In this document: in pieces, positions 25,237 to 33,893 of the stretch
Position numbering within the stretch: position 1 is the stretch's first letter
Layout: each line of letters opens with the position of its first letter
Assembly: GCA_900552135.1 (NCBI GenBank)
Contig: URYN01000008.1
Coordinates: 1 to 64,000, forward strand
Direction of reading: 5' to 3'
Source: an uncultured Clostridium sp.
Lineage (GTDB): Bacteria; Bacillota; Clostridia; TANB77; CAG-508
Length of the DNA: 64,000 bases
The notes under the pieces: model-generated
What the model was told of the DNA's origin: nothing
The model's input: only the letters and a program-made list of their open reading frames with translations
The model's database searches: none
Program-made: the position numbers and the translations under genes

Positions 25237-27255
25237 ATGAAAGAAAAAATGGAGCAAGAAAATATACTTGGAAAAGAAAAAATAGGTAAATTAATATTAA
25301 AATTTTCTATTCCTTGCATTGTTTCAATGTTGGTAAACTCATTATATAACATAGTAGACCAAATATTCATTGGACAAGGAGTAGGACCGCTAGGGAATGG
25401 TGCTACAAATGTAGTATTCCCACTAGTAATGATAGGCTTAGCATTTTCTTTAATGTTTGGAGATGGTGCATCAGCATATTTAAGCTTAAAACTTGGAGAA
25501 AAGAAGAAAAAAGAAGCAGAAATAGGAATTGGTAACGGAATATTATTATCTGCAATTGTATCAATATTTTTCTGTATAATCACATTAATCTTTTTACCAC
25601 AATTTTTAACAATATTTGGCTGTACTGAAAAATTAAGAGAATTCGCAATGATTTATGGTAAGATTATTGCAATTGGTCTTCCATTCTCTATGATTGGAAC
25701 TACTTTGAATTCAATTATTAGAGCAGATGGAAATCCTAAATTTGCTATGATGAGCATGGTAGCAGGCGCAATTTTAAATACAATATTAGATCCAATATTC
25801 ATATTTAAATTCGACATGGGAGTAGCTGGTGCAGCTATTGCTACTGTAATAAGCCAAGTGCTTACATTTGTATTAAACGTTGCATATATTAAGAAATTTA
25901 AATCTATACAATTATCAAAAGAAAGCTTTAAATTAAAAGCTGGAGTATGCAAGAAAGTTTCAATGCTTGGAATAAGTAGTTTTATTACTCAAATGAGTAT
26001 TGTATGTGTTATGACTGCCGAAAATAATTTACTTGGAAAATATGGTGCAAATAGCGAATACGGAGCCGAAACTCCAATTACGGTTCTTGGAATTGTAATG
26101 AAGATAAATCAAATATTAAATAGCATAATAATAGGTATTGCTGCAGGAAGTCAACCTATAATTGGATATAATTATGGTGCTAAGAAATATGACAGAGTAA
26201 AGAAAACACTGAAGATTGTTCTAAGTTCAAGTTTAGTAATAAGTACAATAGCATTCATATTGTTCCAAACAATACCAGATAAATTAATCTTAATATTTGG
26301 TAATGGTGATGTAAAATACATGGAGTTTGCATGTTTAGCATTTAGAACATATTTATTACTTTGCATCTGTAATGGTGTTCAAATACCATCAGGAATTTTC
26401 TTTCAAGCAATCGGAAAAAGCACAAAGAGTGCTATATTATCACTTTCAAGACAAATTGTTATATTAATTCCTGCTATGATAATATTGAGTGGAATCTATG
26501 GAATAATGGGTGTATTAAGTGCTGGACCGGTAGCTGATGGATTAGCGTTTGTATTGGCTGTTATACTTCTAATAAAAGAAACAAGAGGCATGAAGGCTGA
26601 TGGAGTAGAAACAGAAAAAGCAGAAAGAAAAGAAATACCAGAAACTGCAGTAGCTAACAACGGAATTGTAATCACAATTGCAAGAGAATATGGTTCTGGC
26701 GGAAGATATATTGGAAAATTAGTTGCAGAAAGATTAGGAATTAAACTATACGATAAAAACATAATAGAAAAAATGTCAGAAGAAACAGGATTGGCAAAAG
26801 AATATATAAAAGACAACGAACAAAAAAGAACTGTTTTCGACAATTTCAATAATGGCTATTATGCTGGTCTGAATAACTCTGACGAACTATTTATACAAGA
26901 ATCAAACTTAATAAAAGATTTAGCTGATAGGGAATCTTGTGTGATAGTTGGAAGATGTGCAGACTTCATATTAAAAGACAAAAAGAATGTTTTGAAAATA
27001 TTTGTAAGTAGTAGTATGGAAAATAAAGTAAAAAGAGCAACAGAATTTTATCATATAGATAAGAAAAATGCAGAAAAAGAGATTACAAGAATAAATAAAC
27101 TAAGAGCAAATCACTATGAATACTATACAGAAAGAGGCTGGGAGACATCATCAAATTATGATATTTGCGTAAACAGCGATTCTATTGGAATCGACAATGT
27201 TGTAGACTTAATATGCAGTATAGTAGAGAAAAGTAAAGAATTTGCGGTTAAATAA
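25237..27255 (+). CDS. MATE efflux transporter fused to a cytidylate-kinase-like domain
   Basis: 672 residues. Residues about 10-440 form a 12-helix MATE-family transporter (IVDQIFIGQGVGPLGN; IGTTLNSIIRADGNP), which exports drugs or metabolites using ion gradients. After a short charged linker, residues about 475-670 are a cytidylate-kinase-like (Cytidylate_kin2) domain with the phosphate-binding segment AREYGSGGRYIGK near 481 and IVGRCADFIL. Linking the two in one chain suggests a cytosolic nucleotide-binding partner or sensor (inference). Start uncertain: GGGGGAGGA lies 0-1 nt before ATG 25237 and 13 nt before ATG 25249. Confidence 0.88.
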   Translation: MKEKMEQENILGKEKIGKLILKFSIPCIVSMLVNSLYNIVDQIFIGQGVGPLGNGATNVVFPLVMIGLAFSLMFGDGASAYLSLKLGEKKKKEAEIGIGNGILLSAIVSIFFCIITLIFLPQFLTIFGCTEKLREFAMIYGKIIAIGLPFSMIGTTLNSIIRADGNPKFAMMSMVAGAILNTILDPIFIFKFDMGVAGAAIATVISQVLTFVLNVAYIKKFKSIQLSKESFKLKAGVCKKVSMLGISSFITQMSIVCVMTAENNLLGKYGANSEYGAETPITVLGIVMKINQILNSIIIGIAAGSQPIIGYNYGAKKYDRVKKTLKIVLSSSLVISTIAFILFQTIPDKLILIFGNGDVKYMEFACLAFRTYLLLCICNGVQIPSGIFFQAIGKSTKSAILSLSRQIVILIPAMIILSGIYGIMGVLSAGPVADGLAFVLAVILLIKETRGMKADGVETEKAERKEIPETAVANNGIVITIAREYGSGGRYIGKLVAERLGIKLYDKNIIEKMSEETGLAKEYIKDNEQKRTVFDNFNNGYYAGLNNSDELFIQESNLIKDLADRESCVIVGRCADFILKDKKNVLKIFVSSSMENKVKRATEFYHIDKKNAEKEITRINKLRANHYEYYTERGWETSSNYDICVNSDSIGIDNVVDLICSIVEKSKEFAVK

Positions 27256-27300
27256 GGTTTAAAATATAAGCTTTTGGATAACATATTATGGGTGATTAGT

Positions 27301-28299
27301 ATGTTTAAGCCAAAGGCTTTATATTGTGAAAATAATATTGAAAATTATGTGCTTGGAAGAGAGCTATTAGAAAAATATGCTGATGTTCCAAGAGTGATAA
27401 TTGACAATCATAATAATATTGAAGAAATGAGAAAGAAGCAAAATAAAGATTTTGCGGATATGAAACGAAATTTGATAATAGGAGTGAGGAAGACGCATAA
27501 GTTTGTTCCAAATCACAAGACATCAGATTTTCTAGTTCCATATACATCCTCTGGTTGTACAGCAATGTGTATGTACTGTTACCTTGTCTGCAATTACAAC
27601 AAGTGTGCGTATTTGAGGCTATTTGTGAATAGAGAAGAGATGCTAGATAAAATTATAAGAACAGCACAAAATGCAGAAAAAGATTTAACCTTTGAAATTG
27701 GAAGTAATAGTGATTTAGTTTTAGAAAATACCATTACAAACAATTTAGTTTGGACGATTGAAAACTTTGCAAATACTTCGAAGGGACATTTAACTTTTCC
27801 TACCAAGTTTGATATGGTAGATGATATTCTGACTTTAAAACATAATGGAAAAGTTACTGTTAGAATGAGTGTGAATCCCGAAGAAATTATTAATAAGGTT
27901 GAATTTGGTACGTCAAGACTAAAAAATAGAGTCCAGGCTATTAATAAATTAGCCGATGCCGACTATCCTATTGGAATTTTGATAGCACCAGTAATTTTAG
28001 TAGAAAATTGGAAAGAACTATACTCGAATTTGATAAAATATCTGTATGAAAATTTGAGCGAAAAGGCTAAGAAACATGCCTTTTTCGAAATTATTTTTAT
28101 GACATACAGTTTTGTTCATAGAGCAATAAATACAGAGGTATTTCCAAATGCCATAGATTTATATAATCCAGAATTGATGAGAGGCCGTGGAAGAGGAAAA
28201 TATATGTATAAAGACTATATTCGTGAAGAAGGAGAAAAATTCTTACGAGAAGAAATGCAGAAATATTTTCCGCATAATCAGATTGAATATGTGGTATAA
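27301..28299 (+). CDS. splB: Spore photoproduct lyase family radical SAM enzyme
   Basis: 332 residues. The radical SAM cluster motif CX3CX2C is Cys86, Cys90, Cys93 (SSGCTAMCMYCYL). The rest aligns with SplB, which repairs the thymine dimer formed by UV in spore DNA. At the segment where B. subtilis SplB has the H-donor Cys (FEAACTSD) this protein reads FEIGSNSD, with Ser; another donor such as a Cys in YLVCNYNKCAY may serve. GGGTGAT precedes ATG 27301, the same ribosome-site style as cysE. It implies a spore-forming lineage. Confidence 0.88.
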   Translation: MFKPKALYCENNIENYVLGRELLEKYADVPRVIIDNHNNIEEMRKKQNKDFADMKRNLIIGVRKTHKFVPNHKTSDFLVPYTSSGCTAMCMYCYLVCNYNKCAYLRLFVNREEMLDKIIRTAQNAEKDLTFEIGSNSDLVLENTITNNLVWTIENFANTSKGHLTFPTKFDMVDDILTLKHNGKVTVRMSVNPEEIINKVEFGTSRLKNRVQAINKLADADYPIGILIAPVILVENWKELYSNLIKYLYENLSEKAKKHAFFEIIFMTYSFVHRAINTEVFPNAIDLYNPELMRGRGRGKYMYKDYIREEGEKFLREEMQKYFPHNQIEYVV

Positions 28300-28357
28300 A
28301 GTTCAATTTTTGAACAGCCTTCGCCCATTGGGGACGTCCCTTTTTGGGCGAAAAAGA

Positions 28358-28489
28358 GTACAAAATTTCCTTCGTCCACAAATTGTACAAATTGGAAATA
28401 GTACAATTTTTCCCCCGGAACTAAATTGTACTGTCCTCGAATTGCAAATTGTAAAAAGTCCAAAATCTCCCCCGGAACCAAATTGTACT
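28358..28489. repeat. Cluster of GTACAATTT palindromes (second dispersed-type repeat)
   Basis: Three imperfect palindromes in a row: 28358-28388, 28401-28431 and about 28444-28489. They start or end in GTACAATTT/AAATTGTAC, and two share the core CCCCCGGAAC. They lack coding potential. They resemble short intergenic repeats of clostridia; only this cluster occurs in the window. Confidence 0.6.
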
Positions 28490-28497
28490 AAAAGAGC

Positions 28498-28526
28498 TTG
28501 ACATAAATATATTTAATTTGTATAAT
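28498..28526 (+). promoter_or_regulatory. metK promoter
   Basis: TTGACA (28498-28503), 17 bp, TATAAT (28521-28526), both perfect consensus boxes, directly ahead of the S-box. Confidence 0.9.
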
Positions 28527-28545
28527 AGGTTTTGTAATATATATA

Positions 28546-28697
28546 TTATCAAGAGTGGACGAGAGAATCGGCTTTATGACTCCACAGCAACCTATTGGGT
28601 TAGGTGCTAATACCGACAAAGTTACGGAAAGTACTTTGAATGATGATTTCTAAGAATCGTTAAACTTTGTACCTGCGCAAGTACAAAGTTTTTTAGC
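28546..28697 (+). promoter_or_regulatory. S-box (SAM-I) riboswitch with terminator
   Basis: The P1 arm TTATCA (28546-28551) pairs with TGATGA near 28642. Conserved core segments are AAGAGTGGACGAGAGAAT, CCACAGCAACCT and GGTGCTAATACCGACAAA. The expression platform is a terminator AACTTTGTAC / GTACAAAGTT then TTTTT, ending near 28696, competing with an upstream CAAAGTTACGGAAAGTACTTTG pairing region. SAM binding should stop transcription of metK. Confidence 0.9.
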
Positions 28698-28836
28698 TTT
28701 TATAGAAATTAAAATTTATTTTAATTAAATCAACTTGAGGGGAAAGAGACATTTGATAAGAAATGTATCTAATTGGGTTTTCAGTATATCGCCCCAAAAG
28801 GGGCGTCCCCAATGGGCGATTTTGAAGGAGGAGAAT

Positions 28837-29979
28837 ATGAAAAGATTATTTACATCAGAGAGTGTTACAGGAGGACATCCGGATAAGCTATGTGATTATA
28901 TATCGGATAGTATTCTGGATAGTTATTTGGCAAAAGATAAGAATGCTAGAGTTGCTTGCGAAACCGTTGCGGGCAAAGGAGAAATTTATATAACTGGAGA
29001 AATTACATCGACTGCAAATGTTGATATTGAGCAGGTTGTGAGAGACACCATAAAAGAGGTTGGTTATGCAGATAGTGGGTACGATATTGATTACAGAACT
29101 TGCAAAATATACATAAGCTTATCTAAACAATCTCCTGATATTGCACAAGGAGTTGATAAATCGCTTGAAGATAAAGAAGGACAAGATGTTGAATCTGAAG
29201 GAGCCGGTGATCAAGGCTTAATGTTTGGTTATGCTTGTGATGAAACAGAGGAGTTAATGCCTCTTCCAATTTTGCTTGCACACAAGCTTTCTAAGAGATT
29301 GACTGAAGTTAGAAAAGAAAAAATAATAGATTATTTAAGACCAGATGGTAAGACACAGGTTACAGTTGAATATGATGGAGACAAGCCTGTAAGAGTGGAT
29401 ACTATTGTTGTTTCTACACAACATCTACCTGATGTTGATATGGATATTTTAAAAAATGACATAATTAAAAAAGTTATAAAACCAACAGTTCCAGCCAATT
29501 TATTAGATGAAAACACAAAATATTTTATTAATCCAACAGGAAGATTTGTAATAGGTGGACCTCTTGGGGACAGTGGTCTTACAGGTAGAAAAATAATAGT
29601 TGATACTTATGGCGGAGCTGCAAGACATGGTGGAGGAGCTTTTTCAGGAAAAGATCCTACAAAGGTTGACCGTTCGGCTTCTTATATGGCAAGACATATT
29701 GCAAAAAATATTGTTGCAAATGGTTATGCAAAGAGATGCGAAATACAAATAGCATACAGCATTGGTGTGGCAAAACCAGTATCAATATATGTAAATACTT
29801 ATGGAACCAATACAATTCCAGAAGAAGAGATTATAGAAAAAATAAATAATACATTTGATTTAACACCAAGAGGAATAATAAATTATCTTGATTTACAAAG
29901 GCCAATTTATAGACAAACAACAAACTACGGTCATTTTGGAAAAAAAGACCTACCTTGGGAGAAAATTATAAAATTTTAA
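28837..29979 (+). CDS. metK: S-adenosylmethionine synthetase
   Basis: Makes SAM from methionine and ATP. 380 residues, normal length. Motifs: SESVTGGHPDKLCDYISD at the N-terminus, GAGDQGLMFGYA near 120, GGGAFSGKDPTKVDRSA near 265. ATG 28837 is set by GAAGGAGG just upstream. Controlled by the S-box riboswitch 140 bp upstream, so the product feeds back on its own synthesis. A REP-like element is inserted in the leader between riboswitch and gene. Confidence 0.98.
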   Translation: MKRLFTSESVTGGHPDKLCDYISDSILDSYLAKDKNARVACETVAGKGEIYITGEITSTANVDIEQVVRDTIKEVGYADSGYDIDYRTCKIYISLSKQSPDIAQGVDKSLEDKEGQDVESEGAGDQGLMFGYACDETEELMPLPILLAHKLSKRLTEVRKEKIIDYLRPDGKTQVTVEYDGDKPVRVDTIVVSTQHLPDVDMDILKNDIIKKVIKPTVPANLLDENTKYFINPTGRFVIGGPLGDSGLTGRKIIVDTYGGAARHGGGAFSGKDPTKVDRSASYMARHIAKNIVANGYAKRCEIQIAYSIGVAKPVSIYVNTYGTNTIPEEEIIEKINNTFDLTPRGIINYLDLQRPIYRQTTNYGHFGKKDLPWEKIIKF

Positions 29980-30008
29980 TTGACTGTACCAGTAATAAAC
30001 AAAAAGAA

Positions 30009-30037
30009 TTGACATAATATTAAAAAAGATGTATACT
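30009..30037 (+). promoter_or_regulatory. Promoter of Spo0A-C-like gene
   Basis: TTGACA (30009-30014), 17 bp, TATACT (30032-30037). Confidence 0.8.
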
Positions 30038-30081
30038 AGAAATATCAGGGATAACCTGAAAACAAAAAAGGAGATGCAAAC

Positions 30082-30543
30082 ATGATTTCAAAAGATGAGA
30101 AAAAATTCTTGGAAGAAACTAGGGACGATCTTAAGCGGATTCTTAGACGCATCGAATGCACTCTAGCAGTTGATGCCACTAGCAGCTATGACGCAATGGA
30201 GGACCAAAGCAAAAGCGAAGAATATATTGTTACGCAATACCTAATGAAACTTGGAGTACCTACATCTGTAACAGGATTTGGGTATATAAAGAGTGGAGTT
30301 CTCTATCTCCTCAAAGAAGAGAACAGGAGAGTACTTGTAACAAGGGAACTCTATCCGAAAATTGCAGAAGAATACAATTCATCAGTATCAAAAGTGGAAC
30401 GTGCAATTCGCACAGCAATTGGAAAGGCAGAGAGGAGATGTACTAAAGAGTTACAAATAATCTTGTATGATCGTGAAGAGCTTAGGCTTACTAACATGGA
30501 ATTCATAACACTGGTTACAGAAAAGATTAGATTGGGATTATAA
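30082..30543 (+). CDS. Stand-alone Spo0A C-terminal-type DNA-binding protein
   Basis: 153 residues. Residues about 45-150 match the Spo0A effector domain: VTQYLMKLGVPTSVTGFGYI, ELYPKIAEEYNSS, then SKVERAIRTAIGKAERR. The phosphoacceptor receiver domain of true Spo0A is absent; a short helical N-terminus replaces it. It may bind 0A-box-like DNA without phosphorylation control (inference). Codon use is clearly richer in G+C (CTC, CGC, CGG, AGG) than its neighbours, suggesting transfer or strong expression selection. A single-gene transcript with its own promoter, AAGGAG ribosome site and strong terminator. Confidence 0.8.
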   Translation: MISKDEKKFLEETRDDLKRILRRIECTLAVDATSSYDAMEDQSKSEEYIVTQYLMKLGVPTSVTGFGYIKSGVLYLLKEENRRVLVTRELYPKIAEEYNSSVSKVERAIRTAIGKAERRCTKELQIILYDREELRLTNMEFITLVTEKIRLGL

Positions 30544-30553
30544 CAGCATCTCG

Positions 30554-30593
30554 GGGGAAGGACACTCGCAGTTGAGTGTCTTTCCCCATTTTG
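30554..30593 (+). terminator. Terminator after Spo0A-C-like gene
   Basis: A 14-bp GC-rich stem with one G-U pair (GGGGAAGGACACTC / GAGTGTCTTTCCCC), loop GCAGTT, then ATTTT. Confidence 0.85.
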
Positions 30594-30712
30594 ACGATAA
30601 TTATTTCAAAATTCAACCATTGAATATAAAACATTTTATACTAGCAGGTCAGTCTTATATAATTTTACGATTTTTATGATACAATGTAAAAAAATTGCAA
30701 AAGGAGCAACAC

Positions 30713-31708
30713 ATGAAAAAGAAAAACATTATAAAAAAGATATTAATTACACTACTAATTATAGTTATAATTATCGTATTAGCAACCATAGGAATAGGGA
30801 ACTATTTTGTTAATTATGCAATATTAAGAACAGGAAATGGTGGAGATAGAGAAGTAAAAAATACAGAAGTAGTAGAAGTTGCAAGTATCGATAACGAAAT
30901 AGAAAAAATCATAGAAAAAAATAGAAAACAGGAAAAGCAACATGCAAGTGAGTGGTCAGATACTGTAAAAAACGAAAAAGTTGAAGTTACTGCAAAAGAT
31001 GGAATAACTTTAAAAGGAACGGAGTATATAAACGACGAGCAAACTAATAATTGGGTAATTGTTTTGCATGGCTATCGCTCAAGTCCAGAATCTGTAATTT
31101 CAGTAGGAATGCATTTCTCAGAAAAAGGATATAATGTGCTAATTCCATATATGAGGGCAACTGGTGAGAGTGAAGGCGAATATATAGGAATGGGCTGGTT
31201 AGATAAAGATGATTTAAAATGCTGGATAGACTTAATCATAAAACAAAATAATAATGCAAATATTGTATTACATGGCTCGTCAATGGGAGCTGCAACAGTG
31301 CTTATGGCATCAGGTGACGAACTTTCAAGCAATGTAAAAGCAATAATAGAAGATAGTGGATATACATCAGTATGGGATATATTCGCCTCAGAAGCTAAAG
31401 CTAGATTTAATTTGCCAGAATTTCCGGTATTAAATATGTTTGAAGTAGTTGCAAATTTCAGGGCAAAATACGATATTAAAGAAGCATCAGCATTAGAGCA
31501 AGTGAAAAAAGCAACTGTTCCAATATTATTTATTCATGGAGATAATGATGACTTTGTTCCGGAGTATATGTGTGAAAAATTATATGAAGCAGCTAATTGC
31601 AAGAAAGACAAACTGATAATACATGGTGCTGGGCATACTGAATCAAGATATAGAGAGCCAGATACATATTATAATAAGATATTTGAATTCTTAAGTGATA
31701 TAAGATAA
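30713..31708 (+). CDS. Membrane-anchored alpha/beta hydrolase (YqkD/Bem46-like)
   Basis: 331 residues with an N-terminal transmembrane helix (about 8-30), so the catalytic domain is outside the membrane. VLHGYRSSPES forms the oxyanion region, the nucleophile is in LHGSSMGAAT, the acid in HGDNDDFVP and the His in GAGHTESR. The family contains esterases of unknown substrate. ATG 30713 has AAGGAG about 7 nt upstream. Terminated by module C. Confidence 0.82.
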   Translation: MKKKNIIKKILITLLIIVIIIVLATIGIGNYFVNYAILRTGNGGDREVKNTEVVEVASIDNEIEKIIEKNRKQEKQHASEWSDTVKNEKVEVTAKDGITLKGTEYINDEQTNNWVIVLHGYRSSPESVISVGMHFSEKGYNVLIPYMRATGESEGEYIGMGWLDKDDLKCWIDLIIKQNNNANIVLHGSSMGAATVLMASGDELSSNVKAIIEDSGYTSVWDIFASEAKARFNLPEFPVLNMFEVVANFRAKYDIKEASALEQVKKATVPILFIHGDNDDFVPEYMCEKLYEAANCKKDKLIIHGAGHTESRYREPDTYYNKIFEFLSDIR

Positions 31709-31713
31709 ATATT

Positions 31714-31758
31714 AAAAGCAGATAATTGATTGAAAATTATCTGCTTTTGTGATATAAA
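31714..31758 (+). promoter_or_regulatory. Composite terminator-promoter module C
   Basis: A 14-bp stem (AAAAGCAGATAATT 31714-31727 / 31735-31748) ends the hydrolase transcript. Loop TTGAAA (31730-31735), 17 bp, TATAAA (31753-31758) starts the next. Nearly identical in sequence to module B. Confidence 0.72.
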
Positions 31759-31807
31759 AATGATGAAAAGGTATTGTGAGCTAAAGAATGAAGAGAGGCA
31801 TATAAAT

Positions 31808-32392
31808 ATGAAAATAGAACAACAAAATCATATAAAAGAATTTTTAAATGAAGAATTTGGAGCAGATAAAGGACAAGAATTATTTAATAAGCAAGAAATG
31901 ATACTTGCTGAAATTATTAAAAATATAAAAGACAAATCAGAAAATCAGAGAGAAACTCTTATTCAAACAATTATGCCTAGAATAGCATTATATAAAGCTA
32001 TGTTACAAGATGGATTGCCATCAGAAGATGTATATAAGCATATGCAAAAATACATGATGGATATAGTTGCAAAACAAAAGCATTTATCTATGGTAAAAAT
32101 GGAAAAGATACCATGTTTCTATTTCCTTTATAGTAATATATTTCTTAAAGTTGTGCACAAAACTGACTTGTGGGAGAGTACACAAAAACATGGCAAGGAT
32201 TACTTTGATGTAACAATGAAGAAGTGCCTTTGGCATACGGCTTGCGTAGAAAATGATTGTGCAGAATTATGCCATCTTTTCTGCGACGTAGATAATGTGA
32301 CTTATGGAGAACTTAAAAAGTTAGGATTTTCACGAACAAAAACTTTAGGCTATGGCGGAGATTGTTGTGATTTTCATTTCTACAGAAAATAA
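31808..32392 (+). CDS. L-2-amino-thiazoline-4-carboxylate hydrolase-like protein
   Basis: 194 residues of the ATC_hydrolase-like family. Cys/His-rich C-terminal half (KKCLWHTACVENDCAELCHL; GYGGDCCDFHF) is typical of these proteins. The founding member opens the thiazoline ring on the way to L-cysteine, but most clostridial relatives are untested. ATG 31808 is preferred to earlier in-frame starts because of AGAGAGG upstream and its position after the module C promoter. malQ follows closely. Confidence 0.75.
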   Translation: MKIEQQNHIKEFLNEEFGADKGQELFNKQEMILAEIIKNIKDKSENQRETLIQTIMPRIALYKAMLQDGLPSEDVYKHMQKYMMDIVAKQKHLSMVKMEKIPCFYFLYSNIFLKVVHKTDLWESTQKHGKDYFDVTMKKCLWHTACVENDCAELCHLFCDVDNVTYGELKKLGFSRTKTLGYGGDCCDFHFYRK

Positions 32393-32414
32393 ATTTGAAA
32401 GGAAACAAAAGAAT

Positions 32415-33734
32415 ATGAAAGAGAAAGGTGTATTACTTCCAATATTTTCACTTCCAAGTAAATATGGAATTGGAGATTTTGGATACGAAGCATATGAATT
32501 TATAGATATATTAAGTAAAAATAACATAAGATATTGGGAGATTTTGCCGATAAATGAGTGCAATACCCATCCATATTCACCTGTAAGCTATTACGCTCTT
32601 GAGGAGGAATACATTTCGCTTGATAAACTAGCTGAACAAGGACTAATAAAAGAAGCTGAGACCCGTCCAAATAAAGACAGAGCAATATATGATGACTTTA
32701 AGGAAAAATATTATAAAGAGGCTTTTGAAAATTTTAAACCTGACAACAAATTCAAAAAGTTTATTAAAATAGATGAAATAGATAAATATGCAGAGTTTGC
32801 ACATATAAAAAAAGGTAAAAGTAAAGAATACTATTTATTTTTACAATATATTCTGTATACTCAATGGATGGAATTAAAACAATATGCAAACGAAAAGAAT
32901 GTTCAAATTATTGGAGATATGCCAGTGTATCCTGTTTTTGATTCTGTTGAAACACGATATTATCCTGAATATTTTGAAATGAAAGATGGCAAATTCACTT
33001 TTGAAGCTGGAACACCACCAGATTATTTCAATCAAAATGGACAAAAGTGGAATAGCCCAGTATATAACGTTGAAAACATCAAGAAAGATAAATACAAATA
33101 TTTGACAAAGAGATTCAAATATCAATTGAATTTGTTTGATAAGCTAAGAATAGATTATTTTAGAGGATATGATTCTTTTTTCAAAATTCCAATTGGAAAA
33201 ACTGGGAGAGAGGGCTCATACTCTGATGGTGTAAGCTATGGATTTTTTGATGAACTTTTCAAAGATAAAACAGTAAATCCAGAAAAATTGATAGTTGAAG
33301 ATTTAGGCGAAATTAGAGAAGGAACCATTGCACTACGTAAAAAATATGGATTTACAAGACAAAAAATATTGCAATTTTCAATCGATTTGGATAACTTATA
33401 TGACAGAGATAATGAAGAGGAAAATGTTCTTATTTTCCCAGGAAATCATGACTGCAACACAATTTATGGTTGGTATAAGACATTAAGTGACGACCATAAA
33501 TGGAAATTGAAAGAATTCTTAAAGAAAAATGAATGCTATGAAATAAACGTAAACATTGGAATTATGCAATATCTATCAAGATGCAAAGCTAAAATGCCAA
33601 TTATTATGGTTCAAGATATATTAGGATTAGATGAAAATTCAAGAATAAATATTCCGGGCATAGAAAGTGATAAAAATTGGTCTTGGAAATTAATTGATTT
33701 TAAAGATTTAGAAGAAAGAATTAAGGATTATTAA
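32415..33734 (+). CDS. malQ: 4-alpha-glucanotransferase (short form)
   Basis: GH77 enzyme that moves maltosyl/glucan units between alpha-1,4-glucans during glycogen or maltodextrin use. 439 residues, shorter than the usual 490-500. Motifs: PIFSLPSKYGIGDFG, GDMPVYPVFDS, the nucleophile Asp in LRIDYFRGYD, acid/base Glu in IVEDLGEI, and Asp in PGNHDCNT. All catalytic residues are present, so the shortness lies in loops. ATG 32415 has AAAGGAAA upstream. Confidence 0.92.
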   Translation: MKEKGVLLPIFSLPSKYGIGDFGYEAYEFIDILSKNNIRYWEILPINECNTHPYSPVSYYALEEEYISLDKLAEQGLIKEAETRPNKDRAIYDDFKEKYYKEAFENFKPDNKFKKFIKIDEIDKYAEFAHIKKGKSKEYYLFLQYILYTQWMELKQYANEKNVQIIGDMPVYPVFDSVETRYYPEYFEMKDGKFTFEAGTPPDYFNQNGQKWNSPVYNVENIKKDKYKYLTKRFKYQLNLFDKLRIDYFRGYDSFFKIPIGKTGREGSYSDGVSYGFFDELFKDKTVNPEKLIVEDLGEIREGTIALRKKYGFTRQKILQFSIDLDNLYDRDNEEENVLIFPGNHDCNTIYGWYKTLSDDHKWKLKEFLKKNECYEINVNIGIMQYLSRCKAKMPIIMVQDILGLDENSRINIPGIESDKNWSWKLIDFKDLEERIKDY

Positions 33735-33812
33735 AATAATAAGATGATATTAGTACAATATAATAGATAGTAAATTTTGTGAGGAAACAATTATATGGAT
33801 ATATGGGAGGAA

Positions 33813-33841
33813 TTGATAATTATCTATTTTTATGATATAAG
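33813..33841 (+). promoter_or_regulatory. Promoter of ABC exporter operon (degenerate module D)
   Basis: TTGATA (33813-33818), 17 bp, TATAAG (33836-33841). The sequence AATTATCT...TTTTATGATATAA is clearly related to modules B and C, but the left hairpin arm is lost, so it is a promoter without a good terminator. Confidence 0.55.
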
Positions 33842-33893
33842 ATAATAGAAAGTAAATTTCGATACATTAAAAATAGAGAAAAGGGGAAAGGCA

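Larger units (their letters stand above)
28320..28819. repeat. Inverted REP-like pair R4/R4' around the metK control region
   Basis: Copy 28320-28351 and the inverted copy 28789-28819 lie 437 bp apart. Between them are a second palindrome cluster, the metK promoter and the S-box riboswitch. The right copy sits between the riboswitch terminator and the metK ribosome site, so it is transcribed in the metK leader. Confidence 0.85.

Noticed and set aside
28187..28501. Open frame of about 100 codons across the REP and palindrome cluster
   Set aside because: It overlaps splB in another frame, runs through repeats and has no family resemblance.
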